Positions 45,965-58,222 are shown, counted from the stretch's first letter. The stretch: DNA of 64,000 nucleotides from Eleginops maclovinus (GCF_036324505.1 NC_086350.1:26256257-26320256), one strand, 5' to 3'. Notes: generated by a model from the letters alone, not told the origin. Made by a program: numbers and translations.

Positions 45965-48187
45965 ACTTCTTTGACCATATTTACCTTCTGGTTTTAAAAT
46001 GCAGCCCTCAGAATTTTCCAGCACAGTAGTGACAGCGACATCGCAGGCGGTAATCCTGTATTTTTCAGACTGTTTTCACCATATATATATCCTCCGGAAA
46101 CCCAACCCATTGACCCATGTCCTCTGTAGTGGACATTTGGTTCACATTAATCTCCTTTTATTCTTTTGCGCTATCAATCCCTTCTGCACTGTACAGAGGA
46201 AATCCTGGGCTTTCCAGTGATATGTCATTGGTTAAAATTGCATGCTGGGAAGTTCCTCTTCCCCGAGTGGACTATATCAAATATTGTTGATCTATTGTTA
46301 TTTGTACTACGAAAATCATATTTGTTCTTGTTTATAAAAAATGTAGGAATGATACAACTCGTTCTGAAAGCAGCTGTTTTATAAATGTCAGCTCTGGTGG
46401 ACATCAGGATCATCTTCATGGACTTAATGACTCAACATAGTTGCAGGAGACAGAACTGAATCAAAATGTTTCAAAAAACTAAAAGACTTGTTAAATTTGT
46501 CACCATTTAAGCTTGTGGTGTACGGTGGCCGACAGGTGCAAACACATCACAACTGCCCAAAACACTTCCAGTAGGAGAACCGCGTGGCCGTTTAAAAAAA
46601 TGATTCAAACTAAACACAAATTGAGAATAATCTTCACCAACTTTGACGAAACAGGCGCAGTGTTTACTAAAAGCTGCATAAACAAAACACTGCAAGAAGC
46701 TCAAACCCAAGTAACACAGAACGTATAGAGAACGTTGGCCTTTGGTTCTCTAAAGGTTAGTTAGAACCAAACCATTTAGAGAACGTTCCCTCTTGGTTAT
46801 GCAGAGACCTAACAAAGCCTAACGTTCCCCAAACGTTTAGGGAACCAGCCAACCAAAACGTCATCCTGTAGTTGCACTGTTACCACCACACAACGTTAGG
46901 TTTGGTTGTTTTTTGGTTGATCTGAGAACTAGGCCTATTAGTGCTGACAATAGAGTTCGTGTTTCATTGATATTTTACACTTAGGCTACTCATTTGCATG
47001 TAGCCTATGCAAAGTGCCTTAAGATAGATAGATAGATCATGGGTAAATCTTAGGCCAGGTGCGTAACCAGTAAGAAGAAAAAAAGCATCTAAGTAAGAAC
47101 AAAACAAATATCTCAGTCACCTATAGATTATTGGAACGGTCCAAATAGCGGCCGTTACAGAACTTGCGGTCAGCCAGCGCGCCATTTCTTCACTTCTCGG
47201 CTTTCCTCCTCGCTTGTTGTAAGTGTGAACTGAATTTTGTGCTGCCACTAACGACACATTTTCTATCGACTACTTTAAAAAATCAAGTGTTTGTTATTTC
47301 ATTGTGTCGCGTTTACACTTGCGTGCATGGCGGGGTTTAAAACATTACTGCCAAAGTCCAGCCTGTTTAAAGCCAAACCGTCGCCAAAATGCATTCTAGG
47401 GTCTTTTTGTGAATGTACTTGATTCAAACGTTTGTTTAAAAGGACATTGACGACAAAAGCTGCACTTTTAAGATTGACTGTTAAGTTTTAGGGTCAAATG
47501 GCTTCTTGAATGGGTTCAAAGTGCTACTGCTAATCAAAATCGCTATTTTTAAAATACTAAGAGGGCTCGACACAACATGACACTTTGCGTGTAGTATTAT
47601 AGGGCCCCTACACATGAACTCGAGCATTGAGAACATTGTTGGTGTGCAAAGAGTTTGCTTAAAAGACGTTTTTGTTAGCACAGGCCCTGATCGCATTGTC
47701 TCTGGGTTGCTGCCATATGTTCCAGCGTTAAAAACGTTATTTCATTGTACACAAACAAGGTTCCCAACTCTAGAGATCATGTGTAGAGCCCTGTGCGGGA
47801 CTGTTTTCTTCATCGCGCTGCCGCCGAATTTCTGACCATTACCGCCCGCACTGGCAACGTCTGTGTTACACTCCCGCCTGCTCCCGCAATGTGTATGTCC
47901 GCTCCCGCCCGCACCCGCAAAACTCTGCGAATGTATGCCTGCACTCGCCCCGCAAGAGAAAAAAACTCAGCCTAATTTTACAGGCTATTAGTAAAGAGAT
48001 TCCTGGGGTTGTTAAGGCCTAGTTTTTAATGAAATAAAGGCTGTTTCATAGCGATAGGAGATAGCAGACCACTAACACTGTATGATTTTGCTTTAATTTG
48101 CATTGCAACAGGTACGCATGGTTCGCATTATATTTGCATATAATGAGTTCACAGAAGTTGGCCAGACATGCCAACACAAATTGATGG

Positions 48188-51007
48188 AAGAGGGCGAAGC
48201 GAGCGGTTGAAAAAGTGACAAAGCTTGTGCGAGCAGAGATACGTGCCGAGCGGGATGCGCGAGATGCAGCACAGGCTGTGCAAGGAGCAGCGCGGCTACA
48301 TCAACATCAGGAACAGCTACAACTGGCAGAGGAGATTGAAGAAGAGCCAGAGTTCATGGCAGTACCAACAAGTTCTGTCAGCAGCTCTGAGGAGGACGGC
48401 AGCAGTGATGGTTCTGCGTCAGATGATACCAGTGACCCCTACAGCGAGAAAAACCACCCACAATGCTCAGTTAGGAACTTATTACAACACTGGGCCTTGA
48501 AACACCACATTCCACACTCTGCACTTGATGAGCTTCTTGTAGGATTAAAAGCCAATGGGCACCCAGAGCTACCTTCAACAGCCAGAACCCTGTTATCAAC
48601 CCCAAGAGATATCAGGTCAGCCACAGTATCGGGAATGGAGTATGTCCACTTTGGTTTAAGAAGAACTATCGAAGGACAACTCAACCACTTTTCAGAGGAG
48701 GTTCTGAAAAAACTAAACACACTGGAGTTGTCTCTCAACATTGATGGCCTTCCACTGTTCAAAAGTGGCAAGAACACTCTGTGGCCTGTCTTGTGTGCCA
48801 TCCATCTGTCTCCATCTCGTGTTTTCCCTGTAACCTTAACATCTGGGTCTATCGAAACCTAAAGATTTGGAGTTTCTCAATGATGTGGTTGCAGAAATGC
48901 AGGATCTGCTTGAAAATGGAATTCAAGGGAAGACTGTTGTGATGCGTTGTGTTGTATGTGATGCACCAGCCAAGGCAATGGTCAAAGCAACCAAACTGTG
49001 CACAGGATACAATGGCTATGACAAATGTACACAGAGAGGGCTATGGGTGGATAGACGTGTAACATACCCTGATATTCTAAACACCATGCGAACCAATGAG
49101 ATGTTCAGAACAGAAATGTCTACTAAGGAGACTGGGGGGCATACTGTTTCCCCATTTCTGCAACTTGCCATTGATATGATCAAAGTGTTTCCCATTGACT
49201 ACATGCACCAAGCTTGTTTAGGTGTTATGAGGAAACTAGGGATGGGCATTCGATTAAATTGTCTTAATCGATCGTCGGGAGAATTAACGATCGATTTTCG
49301 ATTAATCATTCATATTTTTATATTAAAATTCACTATTTATAGGCTATATTAAAAATGCAGTGAACACACCAAAAACACATTTCCTCATTGAGAGATTACA
49401 AGGTGGACAACTCTTGTCGCAGTTCAACCGGATCCGTTCAATGGTTGAAGTTGAAAATATGCGCTGCTCTTAAGCAGCGGAGCTTGCAGCTCGAAGCCGG
49501 TGCTCATCAAAACAACTGACCCTTGTTTTCCCCCAAAATAATAATATAAAAACACAATCATGTTAAACAATAACTTAACCAAAAATATATAATGCTTTTA
49601 GTCTGACAGGTTTTGCCAAATTCTAACTCAAAACTATCCAAAAAGACACCGTGTCGAGAAAGAGGGTGAGAGAGAGATTAGCCAACCTAACAATGAATTA
49701 GGCTAATTAACAAAGCTTCATAAAAATAACCAGTAACTCACATACAACTTCAGCACCAGGCTACTGAGTTTTGTTGAGCCGACCTGGCAGGCTTTCTGTG
49801 AGCAGGACCGCTGAGTTCATTTGCCAGTCATCACTGATGTAGTGGCAGGTGATCGTGATGTAGCTCTCAGCTGTTAAAGTGGTCCAGCAGTCTGTGGTTA
49901 GAGCAACTCTTTCAGCTGTGCTCAGTTCTTCTAACAGCTCCTGCTTCCGTTCTTCGTGGTGACTTTCCATCAGTCTGGTGATGGTACGTCGTGACGGAAT
50001 GTGATACGCTGGTTCCAATAAGTTTATCAGTTTTCGAAAACCTTCGCCCTCAACAATATTTAAGGGCAGCATATCCATCTCAATGAACTTGCAGATCCCT
50101 TGGGTAATTTCCTCTGCTCGTTGTGCATCGCAGCTCCTCCGTGCTAACACCGAGTTGATGCTAGGTTGAGACCGAGAGCAGGATGCACATTTTTCAAGTG
50201 GTGCATCATTTGAGTCGTGGACGAGTTGTACTTATACACAGCTTTGCAGTGTTGGCAGTGAGTCATTTTTTAAATCAAAATGGTCCCACACCACACTTCG
50301 CCGTGACCTCTCCATGATTACTGTCAGTGCCCCTGTATACAGGAAAAAGTGTGCTCAAGGATATTCTGTCCAGGCCACTGTATAGGCATTTCATGGCTTT
50401 CAGCGTAGCACTGAATATTTTGGTTTCTCCAAACCTGGCACGCAAACACGCAGACTACAGCAGAAGTCTGATGGAGTATTTTGTGTCAAAGACAGTAGAG
50501 CTGTATGGCAGGCACTTCATGGTGTATAATGTCAATACCATGCTCCATTTAACAGATGAAGCAGAGCCCTTTGGATGCCTGGATGCACGTAGTGCCTTCC
50601 AGTTTGCAAACTACTTGGGACAGCTGAAACGTCTGGTCCGATCGGGAAGAAGACCACTTATTCAAGTGGCCAAAAGCCTCTAGGAGATGGAACAGGGTCC
50701 AAGCAGCACAGTTCCAGCACAAAAAAAGAAAATCCGAAGACCAAACAATGCATACATCTTGGCAGGTGACAAATGCTGTGAGGCCATTGAGGAGAGGAAT
50801 GACATGGTTTTGTGCAAGGTGTTTGAGAAGGTGGATCCTCTGTTCACAGATCCTTGTGATTCAAGAATCATCGGGTGCTTCAGAGTGAAAAAGGGAGACT
50901 GTCTCATGAAGCTGGTGCCAGAATGTGAACTCACTACACAGGCCTTGATGATTGAGGAGGCACAGAAACAGACAAATGTTTTCTTGACAGTCCTGCATGA
51001 TTTTTAG
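48188..51007 (+). pseudogene. tnp2-like (Transposase_21 type) transposase, interrupted
   Basis: Three pieces of one protein. Piece 1 (48,188-48,855) has an acidic/Ser-rich N-terminus, then ALDELLVGLKANGHPELP and LLSTPR, then NIDGLPLFKS..WPVLCAIH, which looks like the first catalytic Asp region of tnp2-type DDE transposases. A frameshift at about 48,851 leads to piece 2 (48,854-49,243), with VVCDAPAKAM (probable second Asp), GYNGYDKCTQRG and DYMHQACLGVMRKL. A nested hAT then interrupts. Piece 3 (about 50,325-51,007) resumes at PLYTG, with HLTDEAEPFGCLDARSAF and QLKRLVRSGRRP; an in-frame TAG at 50,681-50,683 precedes the last 107 codons. Roughly 50 residues expected between MRKL and LYTG are missing. 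The family call rests on motif memory and is moderately sure. The gene cannot make a working protein. Confidence 0.65.
49236..50310 (-). mobile_element. Nested, truncated hAT element (ZBED-type)
   Basis: The left end TAGGGATGGGCATTCGATTA and the following ATCGATTAATCG-type repeats are typical of a fish hAT terminus. On the reverse strand, 50,290-50,200 encodes a BED zinc finger (VWDHFDLK, then after a frameshift CQHCKAVY...HHLKNVH). Then comes the transposase N-terminal part 50,150-49,761, with SRRTITRLM and TTDCWTTLTAES (first catalytic Asp). The C-terminal transposase half and the other terminal repeat are absent. It sits inside the tnp2-like transposase and splits it. Confidence 0.75.
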
Positions 51008-51174
51008 GAGATATCCAAACAAACAACTTCAATCTATTTTTGGAGGGGTTCTTTGAGTGTATTTGCTGTGTACGCTTGCAAAAAATCTGTACTCTGCTAA
51101 TATGTGATATTCAGTTTTTGAGCCTTGTATTTTAGGCTCTTATCTTTTTATGTTATATGTTCTTTTATATTTGC

Positions 51175-51265
51175 ACTGTGGGACTGCCAGAAACGGTATT
51201 TCAATTTTCTGTATGTATAACACATGTGGAAACTTTGACAATAAAGTGGACTTTGACTTTGACTT
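51175..51265 (+). repeat. LINE-type 3' tail inside the transposon
   Basis: GGGACTGCCAGAAACGGTAT ... TTGACAATAAAGTGGACTTTG, the standard tail of fish L2-type LINEs, between the transposase remnant and the DUF4806-like gene. It may be a separate insertion or a poly(A)-site module recruited by the element. Confidence 0.55.
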
Positions 51266-51465
51266 ATTGATAAAGGGTGGGTTGGGATGGAGTTTTAAAG
51301 GGAAATGTACCCACTCCATCCTGATGCTATGTATATCTATTTTTATTCAAAACTAAATAAAAACTGCTTTACGAAAACACCTAAAGGACTTTGTCTGTGA
51401 CTGTTTTCATTAGTGCAATCTATGGTGCTCTATTTGCCATGCTAATGATGCCTTTCTGTTAACAG

Positions 51466-53648
51466 ATGAGCTTCACTGTGGTTGAGTTCACTGACAATGC
51501 CATTGAGGTTGTGCCATCTACATGGCTCGAAAACACTTCTGAGGTGTGCGGTTTTGTATTGACGTAATTTGTTTTTCCATTCTAAGTGTCTTTTCACCAC
51601 ATTGAAAGAAAGGATCTGAAATGAGTTGCATTTTTTTTAAACAGGGGGGCTTGCTCTGCTACTGGACACCACTTAATGCGAAAGCATGTAATTAACTGCA
51701 GCGAGCCAAACAGAGGCTGGGCTAAAGATCCAGTCAAAAAGTATGGTACACAACAGGCGAGCTATCTTTGCTATACACTATATAGAATATAATCATAAAG
51801 TTTTCTCTGTATGGAAATACTGCTTTGTTCTGCTACTGGCTCAAAAACATGTTTCTCCTTACATAGATTCCTACACCAAAGCAGACCGGAAATGTCTGCG
51901 ACTGATGGACTCTTCAAGTGTTGAGACAGAACATGACGCAAATGTTCATCATACAAGGCTGCGTACACGCCCAAGGAGATTCAATTCAGAGTCTTCTAGT
52001 GATGGTAAGATCTCTTCAGTACAGACTACATTATGTACACAATTCAATGTTCGTTTCCCAATCGGTACACGTTATATGGTCTTTCTTTCCAGATGATTCC
52101 AATCCAACGGCAATAAAGCAGTCCAGGACTGTGGGTATGTCTGGAAGCCCTGTGGGTAAGTTAACAGTTATCAAGTCATCTTTCACAGCTTGGAGCTAAC
52201 ATTCATGAGGAATAACCTGGTGCATGTTATGTGACTGATCTGATGTGTTTTTGTGCCTTTTTCAGGTCAGCAGCTTTCTCTGCTCACACCACCGTCATGT
52301 AAGGGTTTTTTTTTTTAATTGTCTGATGTGTTAGCATAGGTTCATGTTTCGCAAATACCATGTATAAGAAGCCCAACTTAAATGAACTGACATTCATATC
52401 CACTTTCTTTTCAGATGGGTCAAAACCACTCACACATATAGCCAGTCACTCGACCAGACATGCAGCCAGTCATCAGATGGATACATCTCTGAACTCAGTT
52501 CGAGGTACAGTTGCTTTGAATTTTCCATTTACAGTCTGACTACAATTTCCTGAACAAGAAGGCACAAACTAACATTTTCTTTTCAAAACCTTCAGCAATG
52601 ACTCATGATGGAGAGGAAGGGGCCTCAGCCTCTCAGATTGAGAGAAGTACTTTATACACACTTAAGATGTTCACATAGGAAAGTATATTATGTATAAAAA
52701 CTCAAATGAATTCCATCACAAATGTCCCCGTAGTCATGGAAGCACACATGGGCTGCCTGATGAGGAGGATTGATAGGAGGATCGATGCTTTGGAGGCTAT
52801 GGTCGAAGCCCTCATCTCTAGAACACACTCGCCTCAGCCTCTGCTTCAGGCAGAAGATCTTTTGTTGGCACCCTGCAGAACAGTAGACGAGCTAGAGGAG
52901 TTGGAAGAGGAGTCTGGCTCAAGACAGGAGGAACAAAATGGTAATTAATTGGCCATAATCCTGTATAAAATAAATTCTCATTATAACCGTACTGATTTGG
53001 CTTATAAAATTTGATTGTATAAGCTCTCCACGTTCATTTTCATTGTATAATTATGTTTTTTACAGCAACATTTCCTTGGAACCATTGGAGGTGCAAGTGC
53101 GGGGGCAGCCATTCGACGTATTCTATGGCGAGTGGCAACCAACGATGTCCTGGCCCAGTACAGCCTGAGGGGGAGAAGGGCCAAAAAGTCCTTCCAAGAC
53201 TTAGTGCTGCGCAAGATAATAAGAGGTAAGTGTTTATATATTGTTCACATCAGTTTCATGCCAAGCTTGACTGATGAGATGTAGATGTGTAACTTTTTGA
53301 CTTCTACCTGTAGCGGCCTGTGTGAAGAACTTCCCTGGCCAGACCGAAGCCGAGGTCGAGGAGTGCATTGGGCACGTGCTCAAGTTTGCTCCACACAGAC
53401 GGTAAATTAAACTTCGGTCTCTATTTTCTCAGTTGGTGAATGTTCAAAATAATTAAATAAACTGGAAATCTTTGAATCACTTGTGGTGATCAGAAATGTC
53501 TGGGTTGGTAGTAGGGTTTTTTTTGTGAACTTATGTCCATTCTTCTTGTGTTTCAACTTTGTTTCTTATTCTTTTTAGGTCAGCAAGACTGAAGATGACG
53601 GATCGGGTATTCTCAGGTAGTTGTTGTATAATAATATATAATGTATAA
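51466..53648 (+). pseudogene. DUF4806-like companion gene of the transposon
   Basis: Exon-like blocks with splice consensus: 51466-51543, 51645-51740, 51867-52004, 52093-52155, 52266-52298, 52415-52504, 52596-52646, 52734-52940, 53066-53225, 53314-53401, 53579-53648. It starts MSFTVVEFTDNAIEVVPSTW and continues with a CYW block, as fish DUF4806 proteins do. A Ser/Thr-rich middle follows, then an acidic TVDELEELEEE helix. The C-terminal domain has FLGTIGGASAG, AIRRILWRVATND, YSLRGRRAKKSF and EVEECIGHVLKFAP. Breaks: a TAA in block 2 in the frame read through from CYW, and a phase mismatch between blocks 8 and 9. It is probably dead. Function of this family is unknown; a role in transposition, such as end binding, is only inference. 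Confidence 0.55.
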
Positions 53649-53715
53649 TGTATATTAGTTGTTATATGCAACCAAAACCTAACCAAAAAATAACATGCTA
53701 CAAACATTACAACGT

Positions 53716-54075
53716 CAGGGGAACGCTGAGGGAACCAACATGTAACCGACAAGGTTAAGGGACCATTAGGGGAACGCTGAGGGAACCAACATGTATCCGA
53801 CAAGGTTAAAGGAACGTTAGGGGAACGCTGAGGGAACCAACATGTATCCGACAAGGTTAAAGGAACGTTAGGGGAACGCTGAGGGAACCAACATGTATCC
53901 GACAAGGTTAAGGGACCGTTAGGGGAACGCTGAGGGAACCAACATGTATCCGTGAAGGTTAAAGGAACGTTAGGGGAACGCTGAGGGAACCAACATGTAT
54001 CCGAAGAGGTTAAAGGAACGTTAGGGGAACGCTGAGGGAACCAACATGTATCCGACAAGGTTGGGGAATTTAGGA
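53716..54075 (+). repeat. 51-bp minisatellite (about seven copies)
   Basis: Unit GGGAACGCTGAGGGAACCAA plus CATGTATCCGACAAGGTTAA and AGGAACGTTAG. The repeats are 85-98% alike by eye. The unit is a multiple of three, so it produces a long spurious reverse-strand reading frame. It shares the GGAAC/AACGTT vocabulary of the transposon's subterminal regions. Confidence 0.9.
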
Positions 54076-54240
54076 GAACGTTAGGGGAACCAAACATGTA
54101 ACCAACAGCTAACGTTTAGAGAACGTAAAAAAAGTTTGCCGCTGCGACCAAGTGGCAACCGAAACCTAAACCAAAAGTAACGTTCAGGGAACCAAACTGG
54201 AGGCAAAGGCTTACGTAACTAGAACGTTCTGGGAACGAAA

Positions 54241-55480
54241 AAGGGACTAGTAGGGAAACACAACGGAAACCATGGGACACTAAAAAGTGACGCACACAGC
54301 TGGGACCGGAGCGCTTGGTGATGTTCAGGATAATAATGTTGGACAACTGTCTCTGTTGGAAGAGTTAGTCTGTTTCATAACTGTAAGTTTTTGTCTGTAT
54401 ATTTGAAATGACTAGGTTAGCTACTTTAGCTAGTTAGCTTTCAGCAGATCTGCAATAACATCAGAGGGAATCAGGTGATCACATTGTTCAAATAAGACAA
54501 TAAAACTTATATTTAAGGTAAGTTTCCAGTGACAGTGACAGATTAGGGATAATAAATATGACCAACGTTTTAATTCCCAAGCGTCACCAAGCGCTCTATT
54601 CCCAGCTGTGTGCAACACTTTTTTACTGTCCCCTGGTTTCTGTTGTTTTTTGAGCTTCCTGCAGCATTTTGTTTATGCAGCACTTTTAGTAAACGCTGTG
54701 CATGTTTTGTCAAGGCTCTCTAATGGAAGTGTTTCAAGCCGTTGTTACGCGGTTGTCACCTTACATTCCAGCTAAGAACTGCATTCAGTATTTTCATGAA
54801 TCATATTTCCCATGTTGGAGTACCTCTGATGTTTGTATGCAATATATAAATCATGGCCTGATGTTACCGGAGCCTTAAGATGTGTCGACATCTTATAACA
54901 GCTACTATATATAGAGGAGATGGCTGATCTCTTTGCCGATTACAGACCCTGCCCACTCCCATAGAAAATAGAATAGTGTGTGTTTCCAACGTTAAGCTAA
55001 CCTGTTGCAGCTGGATCTGCCTCAGTGTTTTATGGATAGGAGAAGGGGGGCAGAATAAACATAATCCCTGAGCCTCCTGTTGAAGTCAGAGAGCACAAAG
55101 CTTTGTTTCTCTGCTGCCACAAAACCACGAGTCCCATTTTGTGTGCATAGAACATGATTTCTACACAAAGTTGGATATAAATGCTGCATGTAAGCTCCGT
55201 TGTGCTTAAGTGTACAATATTCCAGCAGATGCCCATTTTAACAAAGTCTCATTGCTTCCAACCAAATAAAAGAAATGATTCACAGAAGAATTATCACAAT
55301 AAACTATATTTAGTTTGTACTCCCGCAGGGCGGAAACATGACATGCTTTAAAGCTTAAAACAAGTGTAGCTAATTAGCCAATTAAACAGAATATACTTGT
55401 ATTCTCCAAAGTTGCTGTGAAACGCATTTGCAATCAGCAACAGTATTTCATTTTATTATTGCAATATTTTAAACGCGGTC
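54241..55480. other. No gene seen
   Basis: AT-rich DNA right of the large transposon. No exon or complete repeat recognised; a TATATATAG-type run lies near 54,905. Confidence 0.3.
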
Positions 55481-55625
55481 GCATGACTCCCATCACCACG
55501 GCTAAGCTAAAGGCGGCTTATGTTCAGAGAGATAACGTTTATATCTCATTTAGACACTTGTTATCAGTTTTTATGACACATTGAAGCTTCAGACATTCAC
55601 CAGTGGGGTAATAACTGTCATATTT
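55480..55625 (+). repeat. Dispersed repeat, copy B
   Basis: Matches 8487-8660 in the same orientation (CACTTGTTATCAG, TTTTTATGACACA, AAGCTTCAGACATTCACCAG). Confidence 0.65.
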
Positions 55626-55989
55626 TATGTTGTGGATTTTTTTTTTTTATTGTCTTCAGCTGATGTTAACCACAGAGGCTGTGTCTGGTGCTGAGTGAAG
55701 GATGCTGAGTCATGGATCCTGAGTTGTGGATCCTGAGTCGTGTCTGTGCCGGTTGCTGTGGTCCGGCCTGATGCTCACCTTACTACTTCTTTGATGGCTG
55801 TCACAGGTTTGTTGGCATCCACCTAGATTCCTTGTCTTCTTATTTATAGACACATGCATTTTCCAGCATCTGGACTACCTATGTTGTAAATGTATTATCT
55901 TTTTAATTTACACACAACATCTGTCCGTCCTGGGGGAGGGATCCCTCCTCTGTTGCTTTTCCCAAGGTTTCTTCCATTTTCCCCCATTA

Positions 55990-58222
55990 CAGTTTTTTAC
56001 AATTGCTTAAACACAATTTTGGAAACCATCCTGGTTTATCAAAATACTTAACACAATTCACAAAACCACACACCCAAACTGCAAAATACCTCATATATGC
56101 TGCAAAATGAAGCACTGCAACCAAAACTACATATACCATTATGAAAATCAAACCTTTGCACCAAATTGATATTACCAGATTTTTGTCTCACCAACTACAC
56201 ACTGTTGGGCAAAATGTAAAGCACTAACCTCTTTAGTAAGCTTTGCCATAATACTAAAATAGTTCAAATTGTTGAAAATTCTTCAGATTGTTCACATGCA
56301 CAGAAATATTTGTAGATACACACACATGCTGCTGTTAATTTTATTTTTCAACAAAAAAGTCAATGCAAAATATGCACAGCAGATACATTGGAGTGAACAA
56401 AAATATGCTAACAAAAAACAGTAAACTGAAAAAGAAAATTACAGAAAAAATGTGCAGAAAAAAAATATATAAAAAAAAGAGGCGAGAAAAATACTGTAAT
56501 TAGGCAGCATCTTGCCGCATATCTGGATCTGGCCACAACGCCTCGTCCACATCCCAGGCAATATCTTCCCTTGCCAGACATCGAAAGAAGAAGCGCCTTG
56601 AGTGCCTTATCCATCCCTGAATCGCACCCAGCATCAATTTCATCACATGCCTCTTCCATAGCCTGCAAAAGAGGCATGCACACAAAGGGCTGCCGGTCGT
56701 AAACCTTCCACCGCCATGCTGAAAAGAACTCTTCTATGGGGTTCAAAAATGGTGAGTATGGTGGGAGGTATTGCACGACAAATGGTGGGTGGTCAACAAA
56801 CCAGGTTTGGACTGGGGCTGCACGATGAAAGCTCACGTTGTCCCATACTATAACATACCTGTTTCTTCGATGCTCTGCATCATTCATACGCTCTGGTGGT
56901 ATGAGAATATTGTGGAGTCTGTCCAGAAATGTGAGACAATGGGCTGTGTAGTATGGTCCAAGGTTGGCATGACGGTGGAGGACACCATGCGTATTGGAGA
57001 TGGCAGTGCACATTGTGATGTTCCCACCACGTTGGCCAGGAACATCTATAATGGCTCTGTGGCCAATGACGTTCCTTCACCTTCTTCTGGTCTTTGCTAA
57101 GTTGAACCCAGCCTCATCTACAAAGATGAACTCATGCGGGATTGCACGAGCATCCCTTTCCAGAACTCCCTAGAAACAAAGAACAAACATCAGTCAACTT
57201 GGTGTTATCAGTACACTGGGAAACCATGTTGCATGTAGTGTACTGTAGTCAATATTGTACTCACATCCACATATGCTCTTCTGAGCTCTTTGTTTCTTTG
57301 AGAGTTTCTCTCAAAAGGCACCTTATAAAGTTGTTTCATACTGATTTGGTTTCGTTCGAGAACGCGAGCCAATGTGGACAAACTGACTTGTTGAATGTTG
57401 TTGAATACGGTGTTGTCTTGGATGATGTGACTTTGAATATCTCTTACAGTAATCTGATTTCATTACTTTCCAAAACCAAGTTTACAATGGCAGCTTCCTG
57501 TACCCCGGTGAACATTAGGCCCCTTCCTCCACCCTGGTTGCTTCTCTCAGTCCTTTAGAAAAACAAAAAAAACTAAAACATAGGGCACTGCAGCCTGAAG
57601 ATATTTCCCCCACAGTAGAGTAAATGATACAGGAAACGTGTACAGTAAGTGTATGAGCTCAAGTTGGGCTGCACTCTGTCCAGCCTCTCGCATTGTCAGC
57701 CCATGGTTGATGACATGATCAACTCAGGTTGCTTTGATTTCATTTGAAAGTTGTTGTCTTTGGCCATGAACTCCTCTACCAGCTCTACCCCTACCTCTCA
57801 CTCTTCCTCCTCCTCTCATTCTCCCCCTTCCTCTTCCTCTCTCTGCAACGTTTTCCATTGTTGTTGTAAAACAAAGATGCTCACCTGTGGTGCTTTTATA
57901 GTGCTTACTTCCTGATTGAAGTGCTAACAATTAAGCATTGAGGTGTTTGGCCAGGTGGCACATCTTTTGGCCAATTAGCTCATGAAGTGTTATTTTGAAT
58001 GGCAGTGTTTTGATATGGCAAACATGTGACTTTGTGTCAGATTGTTGTGTCTTATGCAGAGAACCGTGTTCAGTGCATTCATTTTGGATTGCAAAATGTG
58101 TGTAAAGCAGAAAATGTGTTTAGAGTTTTGGAGACTTGAGAAGAGGTTTTGCTCTCTGTGTGTCAGTTTAAATAATTGTGCTATGCATGTCATTTTAGTG
58201 TCTTAGCAACTGTAAAAAACTG
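55990..58222 (-). mobile_element. Tc1/IS630-type DNA transposon, about 2.2 kb
   Basis: Ends CAGTTTTTTACAATTGC (left) and the complement of CAGTTTTTTACAGTTGC (right) extend to 25 bp with three mismatches. TA flanks both ends (55,988-55,989 and 58,223-58,224), the normal target duplication of this superfamily. The transposase lies on the reverse strand. Confidence 0.9.
56500..57930 (-). pseudogene. DDE_3 / IS630-Tc1-type transposase, degraded
   Basis: Reverse-strand order: an Arg/Gly-rich N-terminal stretch (GRGRGRMRGGGR), a helix-turn-helix part (VDHVINHGLTMREAG; STLARVLERNQISMKQLY), a spliced intron (57,170 to about 57,264), then the DDE core with FVDEAGFN (Asp 1), VIVWDNVSFHRA (Asp 2) and YLPPYSPFLNPIEEFFSAW (Glu), and the end RHSRRFFFRCLAREDI...WPDPD. 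Lesions: TGA at 57,724-57,726, a frameshift near 57,676, a frameshift near 57,460, TGA at 57,077-57,079 and a frameshift near 56,626. The catalytic core from MCTAISNTHG to IEEFFSAW is still open. Not functional as it stands. Confidence 0.88.

Larger units (their letters stand above)
46700..54240 (+). mobile_element. Large decayed EnSpm/CACTA-like DNA transposon with companion gene
   Basis: Both ends carry AACGTT- and GGAACC-rich subterminal repeats (left 46,705-46,925; right 53,690-54,240). The outer parts align in inverted orientation, for example left CAGAACGTATAG and GGCCTTTGG against the complement of right CAAAGGC and CTAGAACGTTCTG. Between them lie transposase pieces (48,188-51,007), a DUF4806-like multi-exon gene (51,466-53,648) and a 51-bp minisatellite, all in plus orientation except a nested hAT (about 49,236-50,310, minus). 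CG-rich sequence near 47,160-47,230 with a GTAAGTG donor could be the promoter and a noncoding first exon. Exact ends and target duplication were not identified, so the borders are approximate. Confidence 0.6.

Noticed and set aside
46507..46728. Short frames just left of the large transposon
   Set aside because: No motif; they lie in probable terminal sequence of the element.
53716..54075. CRISPR-like regular repeats
   Set aside because: The units are contiguous with no unique spacers, and this is vertebrate DNA; it is a minisatellite.
53531..54097. 188-codon reverse-strand reading frame with 17-residue repeats (DTCWFPQRSPNVPLT)
   Set aside because: It exists only because the 51-bp minisatellite unit is a multiple of three. 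No start context and no homologue.
54900..54920. TATATATAG as a promoter
   Set aside because: No coding region follows and such runs are common in this AT-rich stretch.
56771..57100. 109-codon forward frame
   Set aside because: Antisense shadow of the Tc1/IS630-type transposase on the reverse strand.
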